This document shows positions 44,755 to 53,609 of a stretch of DNA of 64,000 bases, in pieces (the stretch's first letter is position 1; each line of letters opens with the position of its first letter). The DNA comes from Granulibacter bethesdensis (GTDB taxonomy: Bacteria > Pseudomonadota > Alphaproteobacteria > Acetobacterales > Acetobacteraceae): positions 1 to 64,000 of the forward strand of contig NZ_CP018194.1 in assembly GCF_001889545.1 (NCBI RefSeq). Direction: 5' to 3'. The translations under genes were made by a program, and so were the position numbers. The notes beneath the pieces are model-generated. The model searched no databases. It saw only the letters and a list, made by a program, of their open reading frames with translations, and had not been told where the DNA came from.

Positions 44755-45378
44755 ATGGATCATGGTTTTCCAGAAGGATGGTTTCCTGCCCCCTCACTGG
44801 CTTTGGGGTCGCAGGAAAGAAGCATCCTGACGGCCTTGCGTCTGGCGATCAGGGCGGTGGGTGATATCGGGTTTGCAATGGGTGATCCGCCCTCCACGCT
44901 TGGATCGCAGACACAGGAAAACGCGCTGTATGTGCGGGGAATCCTGTCCGGGCTGGCAGATATCAACTGTGCCCTGCAACAGACCGGTTATCGCGGCTGG
45001 CAGATGGAGCCTCCCGGATCGCTGGGGATAACGCGCGATGAGCGTCGATTTCTGCGGGCGGTGAAAGTGGCCGGGACCGGGGACAGGCGGCTGCTGGATA
45101 ATTATCTGTTCAAGCTGGCCCTGGACCGGAAACTGCGGATGAAACTGGCACTGATCATCCAGAGCATTGCGGCATGGGGACAGGGCATGCCGGACGGATC
45201 GCCACAGACTGCATCAAGCTCCTGCAAGGCTGTTTCCTGTGCTGCCCACCCAGGATTGCCCAGTCCCGGCCCAATCCGGGGTCACGGGATTCTTCCCGCC
45301 CCTGCGCTGGCGGCGCTGCGGGCGCGGGGATGTTCGCCGGATAATCTCATCATCGACTGGATCGGTGAACAAGCGTGA
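44755..45378 (+). CDS. hypothetical protein, preceded by Fur-box-like site
   Basis: I do not recognise this 207-residue protein. It is soluble and mostly helical by appearance, with segments SQERSILTALRLAIRAVG and ITRDERRFLRAVKVAGTGD, and a flexible Ser/Pro/Cys-containing stretch at about residues 155-180. No signal peptide or membrane helix is evident. The ATG at 44755 has GGCGGAG eight bases upstream; a GTG at 44686 is possible. It starts a two-gene unit directly after exbB-exbD-tonB and behind a Fur-box-like site, which suggests an iron-linked function, but this is only context. Confidence 0.6.
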   Translation: MDHGFPEGWFPAPSLALGSQERSILTALRLAIRAVGDIGFAMGDPPSTLGSQTQENALYVRGILSGLADINCALQQTGYRGWQMEPPGSLGITRDERRFLRAVKVAGTGDRRLLDNYLFKLALDRKLRMKLALIIQSIAAWGQGMPDGSPQTASSSCKAVSCAAHPGLPSPGPIRGHGILPAPALAALRARGCSPDNLIIDWIGEQA

Positions 45379-45392
45379 AAGGATGTGGCCTC

Positions 45393-45974
45393 ATGCGGCC
45401 TGACAAACAGGATGAACAGGCCGTCGAGGCTGGGACGGAAGAGCATGCGCCAGGACCCGGTAAGGCCGGGCAGGTCTGCGGTCGTCTGGCACAGGTTGAC
45501 CCGGCGCTCAGGGCCGGTCACGAATTGCCGATGGTCGAGCATGCCCTGTTATGGACCATGCGCGCCTGGGCCATTGGCGTCTCACGCCGGGTCAATACCT
45601 CTGCGGCGATTCAGGAGGTGTATCAGAGGCTCGGAATCCCGGCGGCGGCGCTGCATCTGGATGGTTTCATGTGGGCGCTGTGCCGTGGCGCCAGGCGTCA
45701 GCTTGATGTCAACTGCGTCTGTCAGACCGTTGTCAGTCAGGATGAGGCGCTGTTGCTGGACGTGCTGGCACTGGCACAGGAACAGCGGTACGAGGCCATG
45801 ACCGTGCTGTCCGGCATGACAAAACCGGAGGCGGCTATAGCCGGATGTGAAAGCGCCGGGCAGCTTATGCATCTGCTTAATAAGGTCGGGCATGTGATGC
45901 CCCGCGCCAGCGCGGCACTGCGGCGGCACGCGTTTGGAACAATGGAGGAAGGCATGTCCACCGCCCTGCATTGA
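45393..45974 (+). CDS. hypothetical protein, second gene of possible iron-regulated pair
   Basis: This 193-residue protein is unrecognised. It is soluble, helical, with cysteines in LDVNCVCQTVVSQDEALLLDV and no signal peptide. Its layout (a long first helix, a central segment ending in a DE-L-L-V stretch, and a helical tail) resembles that of the gene before it, so the two may be distant paralogues; this needs a profile comparison. The ATG at 45393 has AAGGA ten bases upstream, 14 bases after the previous stop. A 13-base tandem duplication covers its stop codon, and a strong terminator follows. Confidence 0.6.
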   Translation: MRPDKQDEQAVEAGTEEHAPGPGKAGQVCGRLAQVDPALRAGHELPMVEHALLWTMRAWAIGVSRRVNTSAAIQEVYQRLGIPAAALHLDGFMWALCRGARRQLDVNCVCQTVVSQDEALLLDVLALAQEQRYEAMTVLSGMTKPEAAIAGCESAGQLMHLLNKVGHVMPRASAALRRHAFGTMEEGMSTALH

Positions 45975-45990
45975 GGGCCTGCATTGAGGG
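45965..45990. repeat. 13-base tandem duplication over a stop codon
   Basis: CCTGCATTGAGGG occurs at 45965-45977 and again at 45978-45990. The first copy contains the stop codon of the preceding gene. It resembles the repeat at the end of holA in arrangement, not sequence. Confidence 0.8.
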
Positions 45991-46010
45991 GCGGAAAGGC
46001 GACAGCCACG

Positions 46011-46045
46011 AAAAGGCCGTCGAATGCGGGTTCGACGGCCTTTTT
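46011..46045 (+). terminator. intrinsic terminator
   Basis: AAAAGGCCGTCGAA (46011-46024) pairs perfectly with TTCGACGGCCTTTT (46031-46044), and the 3' arm runs into five T. It ends the hypothetical gene pair and separates it from converging copD. Confidence 0.92.
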
Positions 46046-46084
46046 GATGTGTTCACAGCCTCTGGTGCAGGTGCAGAGGAATTG

Positions 46085-47737
46085 TCAGGCTTCCCGGTAA
46101 GACAGCAGCATCAGCCCGATCAGGACGAAGCAGACCGGCCAGATCCATCCGGCAATCCGGGCGGTTCGGCCATCGGCCCTGATCTCCAGCCAGCGAGACC
46201 ATCCTGCCAGCACCCCGGTCAGGGCCAGCGGGGTATGGGTCAGCTCGATCAGAAGCTGCTCCTTCACATTGGCAATGGCGTGATTATGGGTCAGCAGCAG
46301 TGCACTGCCGATTGCCGTCAGCAATGGAAACACCAGCGCGGCGCGGGAATGCTCCAGCCCGCCAACCCTGACGCGCCATTCGAACAGACCGAACACCACG
46401 ATCAGGACCACGAACAGCCTATGTTGCAGTACCTCCACATCGCGCAGGGAGGCGAAAAATCCTTCCTGGCCCAGCGGCCACACTTCAGGATCGGAGCGCA
46501 CCAGCAGAAATCCTGCCATCAGCAGAAAAATCAGAGGCCAGTGACGGGCCATCCTTAATCCTGCCCGATTGAGCAGGGCCAGCATGCCGATAGTTGCCAC
46601 GAAAATACCGGCCCAATGATGGTTATATTCGCTCCAGGCGATATCGGCGGCATTACGCGGCGGCAGATCGCCGGAACCCGGTTCGAAAGCGAGTTGGGGA
46701 TTGGTATGGGCTGTGGCGGCTTCCGTATCCAGCTGTTGCTGTTTTTCGATCAGGGCCAGTTGGTCGTGATCAGGGGAGGTCAGGCGCGGCCAGACCGGAC
46801 GGTTGCGTTCGGCGATTTCGTGCAAGCTCGCCCGATCCTGCGTCAGATCAATGGCCGGCGGCACGGAGGTCAGAGAGGCCGCGGCAAAAAACAGCGTGAA
46901 GCCGATGCCTATTTCCGCCTCGGCAAACCGCTTCATACGCAGCACGGGTGTCGCAGGGTCACGCTTCAGCCGCTCGGTGACTTTCAGATTGCCATAGCCA
47001 AGCGCCAGCAACATCAGCAGCATGACGATCTTGGCTCCGACCATGACACCATAGGCCGTGCCGTAAAATCCCTGCCATGAGCCGATATAATACCATGCCA
47101 TGATGATGCCGGAGACGAGAATGAAAGCCACGCCCGCCATGGAGAGGCGCGAAAACCGGGGGCCGACAGCCTGCAATGCGCTCACATCCCTGATGCGGGC
47201 GAGTGCGGCCACAAAGCATGGGATGCCCCCTACCCAGATTGCAGCACCCAACTGATGCAACCCTTCAACAACCAGCAGCAGCAGGCTGTTATCGATCCGT
47301 GCTGCGGCATGGGTGGTCATGGTGGCGGCCCCGAGTTCGATGGCCCCGGCCAGTAGCAATGGCCCCAGCGGCGCACGCAGTCTTCCCCCCGCCAACAGCA
47401 CGGCTATCGCGAAAGCGGCAGCGATCTTGATCAGCCCGGACACTGCAAAACCGGCTCCCAGAATACCGTTGATCGGCAGATCAACGGTGCTGGAAATGAC
47501 GGAGATCTGAAGGCCGATAGCGGCGGCCTCCGTCATCATCAGGCCGAGCGCAGACCAGAAAGCGATCCGGGTGCTGTCCCGGATGACATCAGGCCCGGCG
47601 GTTCCCATCCGTGAAGCCAGTGGTCGGGCCAGGAGAGCCAGAAAGAGAATGGCCCCCAGCATCATCGACTGGGCGACGATGGTCAGCCCATGAATGACGA
47701 CGCTGAGATAGCCGAAAACATCAACGAGAAGGGACAC
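46085..47737 (-). CDS. copD: copper resistance protein CopD
   Basis: CopD is a polytopic inner-membrane protein that works with periplasmic CopC in copper uptake or handling. The 550-residue sequence has many hydrophobic helices, with the CopD-domain features GLHQLGAAIWVGGIPCFVAALAR and the conserved periplasmic-side histidines. The C-terminal part is a further set of helices (HWPLIFLLMAGFLLVRSDPEVWPLG and onwards), as in the longer CopD subtype. It lies 18 bases downstream of copC. Confidence 0.85.
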   Translation of the reverse strand: MSLLVDVFGYLSVVIHGLTIVAQSMMLGAILFLALLARPLASRMGTAGPDVIRDSTRIAFWSALGLMMTEAAAIGLQISVISSTVDLPINGILGAGFAVSGLIKIAAAFAIAVLLAGGRLRAPLGPLLLAGAIELGAATMTTHAAARIDNSLLLLVVEGLHQLGAAIWVGGIPCFVAALARIRDVSALQAVGPRFSRLSMAGVAFILVSGIIMAWYYIGSWQGFYGTAYGVMVGAKIVMLLMLLALGYGNLKVTERLKRDPATPVLRMKRFAEAEIGIGFTLFFAAASLTSVPPAIDLTQDRASLHEIAERNRPVWPRLTSPDHDQLALIEKQQQLDTEAATAHTNPQLAFEPGSGDLPPRNAADIAWSEYNHHWAGIFVATIGMLALLNRAGLRMARHWPLIFLLMAGFLLVRSDPEVWPLGQEGFFASLRDVEVLQHRLFVVLIVVFGLFEWRVRVGGLEHSRAALVFPLLTAIGSALLLTHNHAIANVKEQLLIELTHTPLALTGVLAGWSRWLEIRADGRTARIAGWIWPVCFVLIGLMLLSYREA

Positions 47738-47755
47738 TGATATGGTCGCGGAAGA

Positions 47756-48142
47756 TCAGGGGGCGCTTTTTGAGACAGTCAGCGGCACCTCACCGCGTGT
47801 GATATGGCCATCCACTGCCAGAACCTGCCAATGCAGCACATAGTCTCCGGGCTGATCGAGCACAGCGGTGACGTCCAGAATATCGGGCTGTCCGTCTGGT
47901 GCGATGGCCAGCACGGTCTTGTGTTTGTCCGGGCTTGAAAGCGAAATGCGCGAGCGCTTCTTGTCGATCCGGCTGTTGAAATGAAGTTCGATGGTCTGGC
48001 TGCCAGGCGGAACGGTGCTGCCGGCGGCGGGCGTGCTGCCGAGCAGGATGGCGTGGGCTGAAGCGGTCTGCGGCATCAGGGCAGCCAGAGCAGCAAGTAT
48101 GATCCCGAAAAGGGCAGCGCCGGTCGAGCGGAATACGGTCAA
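47756..48142 (-). CDS. copC: periplasmic copper-binding protein CopC
   Basis: CopC is a small periplasmic beta-barrel copper protein. The signal peptide ends before HAILLGSTPA, so the mature protein begins with the histidine that ligates Cu(II), and the C-terminal copper motif DGH occurs in AVDGHITRGEVPLTV. I chose the TTG at 48142 because GGAGAG lies six bases upstream and it gives a normal signal peptide (TVFRSTGAALFGIILAALAA); there is no ATG, and the frame to 48184 also starts with TTG. The preprotein is 128 residues. Confidence 0.85.
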   Translation of the reverse strand: MTVFRSTGAALFGIILAALAALMPQTASAHAILLGSTPAAGSTVPPGSQTIELHFNSRIDKKRSRISLSSPDKHKTVLAIAPDGQPDILDVTAVLDQPGDYVLHWQVLAVDGHITRGEVPLTVSKSAP

Positions 48143-48251
48143 GTCAGACTCTCCGATAAGATTCAATGCCTGGCAGATGAACAAAGAGCGGGCTGCCGGC
48201 GTGATGAGGCTGCTATCCGCCCCGGGAGCGGAGAGAGCCGACGGGCAGGGT

Positions 48252-49223
48252 TTAAAGAGGTGCGCCGCTGCTGTCGATCACCACCATATATTTGCCGGCG
48301 ATGGGGGTCGGGGTCCGGTCCGGTCGAAGCAGGGCGCGAAAACTGATGTCATAGGCTGCGGTTTGTTCGTAATCGGCATCCAGCAAGCCGTGCCGATCCA
48401 GAAACAGGTTGAGCGCGGCGGGCAGCCTTACACATCCTTGTGAAGCCTGCCGTCCGATCCGGCTTTCCAGTACTGCGGGGTCGGTGGCATGCATCAGCAA
48501 CCGGATATCACCCGTCTCACCATCGGTTCGCCAGCCTTTGCGGGCATTCTGCCAGCCGAAATCCCATACCCGCATGCCTTTTACCCCCAGGCCGCGGATA
48601 TGGTTTTCATTATAGGTACCCTGAGCCCGGTAATCCAGAATGCCTGTGCTGTGGGGGAAAACACCGGTGGGAGTCAGATAATGGTCTTTCCGCCCCGGCT
48701 GGCCGGTCGAAACATGGGCCTTGCCCAGAATCATCCAGCCGGCAGGATCTCCACCATCCGCCAGAACGGGCAGCAGATATTGCATACGCGGTGCACGATC
48801 GACCACGATCAGAAGCTGTTCCCGGTCAAGGACGATCCCTGCCTGCCTGAGTGCTGTGGCGGTCAGGCCGATCCATCGGCTTTTTTCTTCCGGTGTGATG
48901 GACAGGCTGGTCCGGGGAACTTCCCGCTGCATGGCACGACGCAGAAGACTGGCCTCCGCCAGGGCTTCTGACTTGCCGAGGCTGGGGAGGGAGGGAATCA
49001 GCGGGATTGTCTGAATCTCGGACGGAGTCGTCTGGAGTGACGGTACCGGCGCTGCCGCCGCTGTCAGTGTTTCAGCCCCTTGGGCATCCATCATCGAACA
49101 GATCGGGAGCAGAAAGGCGCACATGATCATGCCATGCCGAAAGGCCCCCGCTGCAAGAACAGAGATTCTTCCATTATCCGATATGGAAAGGAATCGAACG
49201 GGAAAACGGACCATGGATCGCAT
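48252..49223 (-). CDS. L,D-transpeptidase (YkuD family), secreted
   Basis: This periplasmic enzyme of 323 residues probably forms 3-3 cross-links in peptidoglycan or attaches proteins to it. The catalytic block runs from LMHATDPAVLESRIGR to ASQGCVRLP, with Cys as nucleophile; the usual histidine of SHGC is Gln here (SQGC). The N-terminus contains a hydrophobic stretch (MIMCAFLLPICSMMDAQGA) fitting a signal peptide, preceded by about 30 extra residues, so a later start near residue 32 is possible. Confidence 0.85.
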   Translation of the reverse strand: MRSMVRFPVRFLSISDNGRISVLAAGAFRHGMIMCAFLLPICSMMDAQGAETLTAAAAPVPSLQTTPSEIQTIPLIPSLPSLGKSEALAEASLLRRAMQREVPRTSLSITPEEKSRWIGLTATALRQAGIVLDREQLLIVVDRAPRMQYLLPVLADGGDPAGWMILGKAHVSTGQPGRKDHYLTPTGVFPHSTGILDYRAQGTYNENHIRGLGVKGMRVWDFGWQNARKGWRTDGETGDIRLLMHATDPAVLESRIGRQASQGCVRLPAALNLFLDRHGLLDADYEQTAAYDISFRALLRPDRTPTPIAGKYMVVIDSSGAPL

Positions 49224-49452
49224 CCGGATAAAATGAGGACGCCGCGAAGCGATTGAGCGACTCTATCCCCAAACATCGCTGGAGGAACGAAGTTTGTGCG
49301 TCAGCCAGGTAAATATGTGGTGTCTCTGTCCGGAGGTGCGCAAGAAAATAACAAGAAAATCATCTTCGGTATCGCTTCCCGCAATATTATAAGCAAAACC
49401 GGGGTTGTTTTGTTCGTTCGGTTACGTTAAATGGCTCTATAACGTACGATCG

Positions 49453-49479
49453 TTGCATTCAACTGATAGAGAAATGCAA
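49453..49479. promoter_or_regulatory. inverted repeat upstream of ftfL
   Basis: TTGCATT (49453-49459) and its complement AATGCAA (49473-49479) are separated by 13 bases, 24-50 bases before the ftfL start. It could be an operator for a serine-cycle regulator (LysR-type QscR controls these genes in Methylobacterium), or an mRNA hairpin. It lies within the 279-base gap before ftfL, where I see no gene. Confidence 0.3.
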
Positions 49480-49502
49480 TGACGCGGGCAGAGGGGAGCC
49501 AG

Positions 49503-51221
49503 ATGTCTACGGAAGCAAACAAGCCGCGCGGCAATCAGCATCAGGAAGCAAAAAGCGACGCCGAGATCGCGCAGGCGGCATTTATGCGGCCGATTGTCGA
49601 CGTTGCGGCAGAAAAGCTGGGTATTGCCGCTCAGCATTTGGCTCCGTATGGCCACTACAAGGCCAAAATTGATTTGAATTATCTATCATCGCTGAACAGC
49701 CGTCCTGACGGTAAGCTGGTTCTGGTGACGGCGATCAGCCCCACCCCGGCGGGTGAAGGCAAAACCACGACGACGGTGGGCCTGACCGATGCGCTGAATC
49801 ATATCGGCAAGAAGGCAGTTGCCTGTCTGCGTGAGCCTTCGCTGGGTCCGTGTTTCGGTGTGAAGGGTGGCGCTGCCGGCGGCGGATACGCCCAGGTGGT
49901 GCCGATGGAAGACATCAACCTGCATTTCACCGGCGATTTCCACGCGATCGGTGCAGCCAACAACCTGCTGGCCGCCCTGATCGACAACCATGTCTACTGG
50001 GGTAACGAGCTCGGCATCGACCCGCGTCGCATTGGCTGGCGCCGTGCGGTGGACATGAATGATCGCGCCCTGCGCTCCATCGTGTCCTCGCTGGGGGGCG
50101 TCTCCAACGGTTATCCGCGTGAGGATGGCTTCGACATCACCGTGGCCTCCGAAGTGATGGCGATTTTCTGCCTCGCCACCGATCTGGATGATCTGCAACG
50201 CCGTCTTGGCAACATCATCGTCGGCCACACCAAGGACCGTAAGCCGATCCGCGCCAGTGAGCTGAGCGCCGCCGGGTCCATGGCCGTGCTGCTGAAAGAT
50301 GCGATCGCGCCGAATCTGGTGCAGACGCTGGAACACAATCCGGCCTTCATCCATGGCGGTCCGTTCGCCAATATCGCCCATGGCTGCAACAGCGTGATCG
50401 CGACCCGCGCCGCGCTGAAGCTGTCCGATTATGTGGTGACGGAAGCGGGCTTCGGTGCCGATCTGGGGGCTGAGAAGTTCTTCGACATCAAGTGTCGCAA
50501 GGCTGGACTCTCTCCGTCTGCCGTGGTGATCGTGGCGACGGTGCGCGCCCTGAAGATGCATGGCGGCGTGGCCAAGGATGCGCTGAAGACCGAAAATGTC
50601 GAAGCCGTGCAGAAGGGGTTCGCCAATCTGGAACGCCATATCCAGAACGTCCGCAAGTTCGGCGTGCCGGTTGTGGTCGGCGTGAACAAGTTCAGTGCCG
50701 ATACGGATGCCGAATTCCGGATGCTGCATGATCTGTGCGCGAAAATGGGCGTCCCCTGCGTCAGCTCCGACCATTGGGCCAATGGCGGTGCGGGTGCCGC
50801 CGATCTGGCGCATGAGGTGGTCAAGCTGGTGGAAGGCGGCTCCGCCGATTTCAAGCCGCTGTATCCGGAAGACATGCCCCTCTGGGACAAGCTGCGCACC
50901 ATTGCCACCGAGATCTATGGCGCGTCCGACATCACGGCCGATGCCGCAGTGCGCAAGCGGTTCGACGAATTGCAGAAGGAAGGATTCGGCCACCTGCCGA
51001 TCTGTGTCGCCAAGACGCAGTACAGCTTCAGCACCGATGCGAATCTGCGTGGCGCGCCGTCCGGGCACGTCATTCCTGTGCGTGATCTGCGTCTGTCTGC
51101 GGGCGCCGAGTTCGTCGTCGCGATCTGCGGCGACATCATGACCATGCCGGGTCTGCCGAAAGTACCTGCTGCCAACGCTATCCGCCTGGCATCGAATGGT
51201 ACTATCGCCGGATTGTTCTAA
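49503..51221 (+). CDS. ftfL: formate--tetrahydrofolate ligase
   Basis: FtfL (Fhs) makes 10-formyl-H4F from formate, ATP and H4F, the entry of formate carbon into the serine cycle. The P-loop [19 protein letters not shown] and the segments [20 protein letters not shown] and [21 protein letters not shown] are diagnostic. The ATG at 49503 follows GAGGGGAG and gives 572 residues; the frame extends 8 codons further upstream. It heads the C1 island, with the same orientation as all eight following genes. Confidence 0.97.
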   Translation: MSTEANKPRGNQHQEAKSDAEIAQAAFMRPIVDVAAEKLGIAAQHLAPYGHYKAKIDLNYLSSLNSRPDGKLVLVTAISPTPAGEGKTTTTVGLTDALNHIGKKAVACLREPSLGPCFGVKGGAAGGGYAQVVPMEDINLHFTGDFHAIGAANNLLAALIDNHVYWGNELGIDPRRIGWRRAVDMNDRALRSIVSSLGGVSNGYPREDGFDITVASEVMAIFCLATDLDDLQRRLGNIIVGHTKDRKPIRASELSAAGSMAVLLKDAIAPNLVQTLEHNPAFIHGGPFANIAHGCNSVIATRAALKLSDYVVTEAGFGADLGAEKFFDIKCRKAGLSPSAVVIVATVRALKMHGGVAKDALKTENVEAVQKGFANLERHIQNVRKFGVPVVVGVNKFSADTDAEFRMLHDLCAKMGVPCVSSDHWANGGAGAADLAHEVVKLVEGGSADFKPLYPEDMPLWDKLRTIATEIYGASDITADAAVRKRFDELQKEGFGHLPICVAKTQYSFSTDANLRGAPSGHVIPVRDLRLSAGAEFVVAICGDIMTMPGLPKVPAANAIRLASNGTIAGLF

Positions 51222-51312
51222 GGCACTTGCCGGGTTTTCTGCTCACCGTAATGTGCGCGTCGCAAACGATGGTCTGCTTGCGATGCGGATCAATATCCTG
51301 AGGGAGTTTTCT

Positions 51313-52497
51313 ATGACGGGTCGTCATTTTCTGCACGTGCCGGGTCCCACCAACATTCCGGATCGCGTCCTGCGTGCGATGCATGTTCCCAGCGAGGATC
51401 ATCGCAACCCGACCTTCCCGAACCTGACCCTGCCGCTGTTCAAGCAGCTGAAGCGTCTGGTCCGCACCGAGACCGGTCAGGCTTTCATCTTCCCCTCTTC
51501 CGGCACCGGCGCCTGGGAAGCGGTGATGACCAACACCCTGTCCAGTGGTGACAGGGTTCTGGCCTCCCGTTTCGGCCAGTTCAGCCATCTGTGGATTGAC
51601 CTGGCCAAGCGCCATGGTCTGGACGTGATCGTTCAGGAAGAAGAATGGGGCACGGGCGCTTCCCCGGAACACATCCAGGCCGAACTGGAAAAAGACACCG
51701 CGCATCAGATCAAGGCGGTGATGGTGGTTCAGAACGAAACCGCCACCGGCGTCACCAGCGACGTTGCTGCCGTCCGCAAGGCGATCGACGCCGCGAAGCA
51801 TCCGGCGCTGCTGTTCGTTGACGGTGTCAGCTCCATCGGCTCCATCGATTTCCGCATGGATGACTGGAAGGTCGACGCGATCATCACCGGCTCCCAGAAG
51901 GGCCTGATGCTGCCGGCCGGTCTCGGTATTGCCGTCGTCAGCCAGAAGGCGCTGGAAGCGCAGAAGGCCGCCCGTGCCAACAATCCGCTGCGTCGCGTGT
52001 ATTTCGACTTCGAAGATCAGTCGAAGGCGAATGAAACCGGCTATTTCCCCTACACTCCGGCCCTGCCGCTGCTGTACGGGCTGCGTGAAGCGCTGCAGAT
52101 CATCCTCGACGAGGAAGGTCTGGATAACGTCATCGCCCGTCATCACTACCTGGCTCAGGGTGTGCGCGAAGCGGTGAAGGCGTGGGGCCTGACGCTCTGT
52201 GCGAAGGACCAGAAGTGGTACAGCGACACTGTCAGCGCCATCCTGGTTCCGGAAGGCTTCAACGGTGCCGATGTGATCTCCCGTGCGTTCAAGCGCTATA
52301 ACCTCGCTCTGGGTGCTGGTCTGTCACAGGTTGCCGGCAAGCTGTTCCGTATCGGCCATCTGGGCGATCTGAACGAGCTGATGTGCCTGGGTGCCATCAC
52401 CGGGGCGGAAATGGCGATGCGCGATATCGGCATCGACGTGAAGCCGGGCAGCGGTGCAGCTGCTGCTGAAGAATACTATCGCACGAACGGCAAATAA
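51313..52497 (+). CDS. sgaA: serine--glyoxylate aminotransferase
   Basis: Sga transfers the amino group of serine to glyoxylate, giving hydroxypyruvate and glycine, a key serine-cycle step. It is a fold-type I PLP enzyme with the cofactor lysine in ITGSQKGLMLPAG and the family N-terminus HFLHVPGPTNIPDRVLRAM. The ATG at 51313 has GAGGGAG upstream and gives 394 residues; the in-frame extension to 51196 is not conserved-looking. Two tandem hairpins separate it from hprA. Confidence 0.96.
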   Translation: MTGRHFLHVPGPTNIPDRVLRAMHVPSEDHRNPTFPNLTLPLFKQLKRLVRTETGQAFIFPSSGTGAWEAVMTNTLSSGDRVLASRFGQFSHLWIDLAKRHGLDVIVQEEEWGTGASPEHIQAELEKDTAHQIKAVMVVQNETATGVTSDVAAVRKAIDAAKHPALLFVDGVSSIGSIDFRMDDWKVDAIITGSQKGLMLPAGLGIAVVSQKALEAQKAARANNPLRRVYFDFEDQSKANETGYFPYTPALPLLYGLREALQIILDEEGLDNVIARHHYLAQGVREAVKAWGLTLCAKDQKWYSDTVSAILVPEGFNGADVISRAFKRYNLALGAGLSQVAGKLFRIGHLGDLNELMCLGAITGAEMAMRDIGIDVKPGSGAAAAEEYYRTNGK

Positions 52498-52508
52498 TTG
52501 CCGGATGA

Positions 52509-52567
52509 CGGAGGGTGCCCGGTTGCACCCTCCGCAATAAAAACCGGGGCGGTCCTTCGGGACCGCC
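52509..52567 (+). other. two tandem hairpins between sgaA and hprA
   Basis: CGGAGGGTGC (52509-52518) pairs with GCACCCTCCG (52525-52534). A second stem GGCGGTCC (52548-52555) pairs with GGACCGCC (52560-52567) around a stable TTCG tetraloop. No T-run follows, so they probably shape mRNA processing or relative expression in the operon rather than end it. Confidence 0.6.
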
Positions 52568-52622
52568 AGCCGGACCCGGAGGAAATGCTCCGGTTTTTCC
52601 CTTCGATGGCAGGATTGCGTCC

Positions 52623-53561
52623 ATGACCCAGAAGATCGTTTTCCTCGATCGCGAAACGCTCGGCGCCACGGTGCGCAGGCCCGGTTTTGCACATGAGTAT
52701 GTCGAATATGACGTGACCGCCCCTGATCAGGTGGTGGAACGACTGAAGGACGCAACGATCGCCATTACCAACAAGATACCGCTGCGCGCCGATACGCTGG
52801 CCCAGCTTCCCAATCTGAAGCTGATCGCGGTTGCGGCGACGGGTACTGATGTCATCGACAAGGTGGCTGCCAAAAAGCAGGGCATTGTTGTCTCCAACAT
52901 TCGCGGCTATGCGTTCAACACCGTTCCGGAACATGTTGTTGCGCTGATGTTCGCGCTGCGCCGCAACCTGCTGGCCTATGCCGTGGATGTGCAGAACGGC
53001 GTGTGGAACAAGGCCCGCCAGTTCTGCTTCTTCCCGCATCCGATCCGCGACATTGCCGGCTCCACCATGGGCATTGTCGGCTATGGTGCGCTGGGCAAGT
53101 CCATTGCTGAACGGGCGCGTGCGCTCGGCATGAAGGTCATTGCCTATGATGCGTTCCCGCAGGAAGGGCTGGTGGATTTCGAAACCATCCTGCGTGACAG
53201 TGACGTGATCACGATTCACGCTCCCCTGACCGATGAGACGCGCAACATGTTCGGCGCGGCTGAGTTCAAAAAGATGAAGAACAGCGCGATCCTGATCAAC
53301 ACTGCGCGTGGTGGTCTGGTGGACGAAGCTGCTCTGGCGCAGGCGCTGAAAGAGGGTGAAATCGCCGGTGCGGGCTTCGACGTGCTGACGCAGGAGCCGC
53401 CGGTGAACGGCAACGTACTGCTGGATCCGACTATTCCCAATCTGATCGTGACCCCGCATGTCGCCTGGGCGAGCACCGAGGCGATGCAGATTCTGGCCGA
53501 TCAGCTGGTGGACAATATTGAGGCTTTTGTCTCCGGCAAGCCTGCCAACGTGGTCGAGTAA
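52623..53561 (+). CDS. hprA: hydroxypyruvate reductase (glycerate dehydrogenase)
   Basis: HprA reduces hydroxypyruvate to D-glycerate with NADH in the serine cycle. It is a D-isomer-specific 2-hydroxyacid dehydrogenase with the Rossmann motif MGIVGYGALGKSIAERARALG, the catalytic Arg in NTARGGLVDEAAL, and the catalytic His in VTPHVAWAS. The ATG at 52623 begins at the conserved fold and gives 312 residues; the frame extends back to 52515 through the hairpin region, which is not plausible coding. mtdA follows after 48 bases. Confidence 0.95.
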   Translation: MTQKIVFLDRETLGATVRRPGFAHEYVEYDVTAPDQVVERLKDATIAITNKIPLRADTLAQLPNLKLIAVAATGTDVIDKVAAKKQGIVVSNIRGYAFNTVPEHVVALMFALRRNLLAYAVDVQNGVWNKARQFCFFPHPIRDIAGSTMGIVGYGALGKSIAERARALGMKVIAYDAFPQEGLVDFETILRDSDVITIHAPLTDETRNMFGAAEFKKMKNSAILINTARGGLVDEAALAQALKEGEIAGAGFDVLTQEPPVNGNVLLDPTIPNLIVTPHVAWASTEAMQILADQLVDNIEAFVSGKPANVVE

Positions 53562-53609
53562 GATCGTCTTTCACATCAGGACTGCCTCAGGCGGAGAGGA
53601 AACGAAAAT

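Noticed and set aside
49686-51068. A 460-codon minus-strand frame opposite ftfL
   Set aside because: It is antisense to a well-supported enzyme gene and has the same low-complexity His/Gly/Arg composition.
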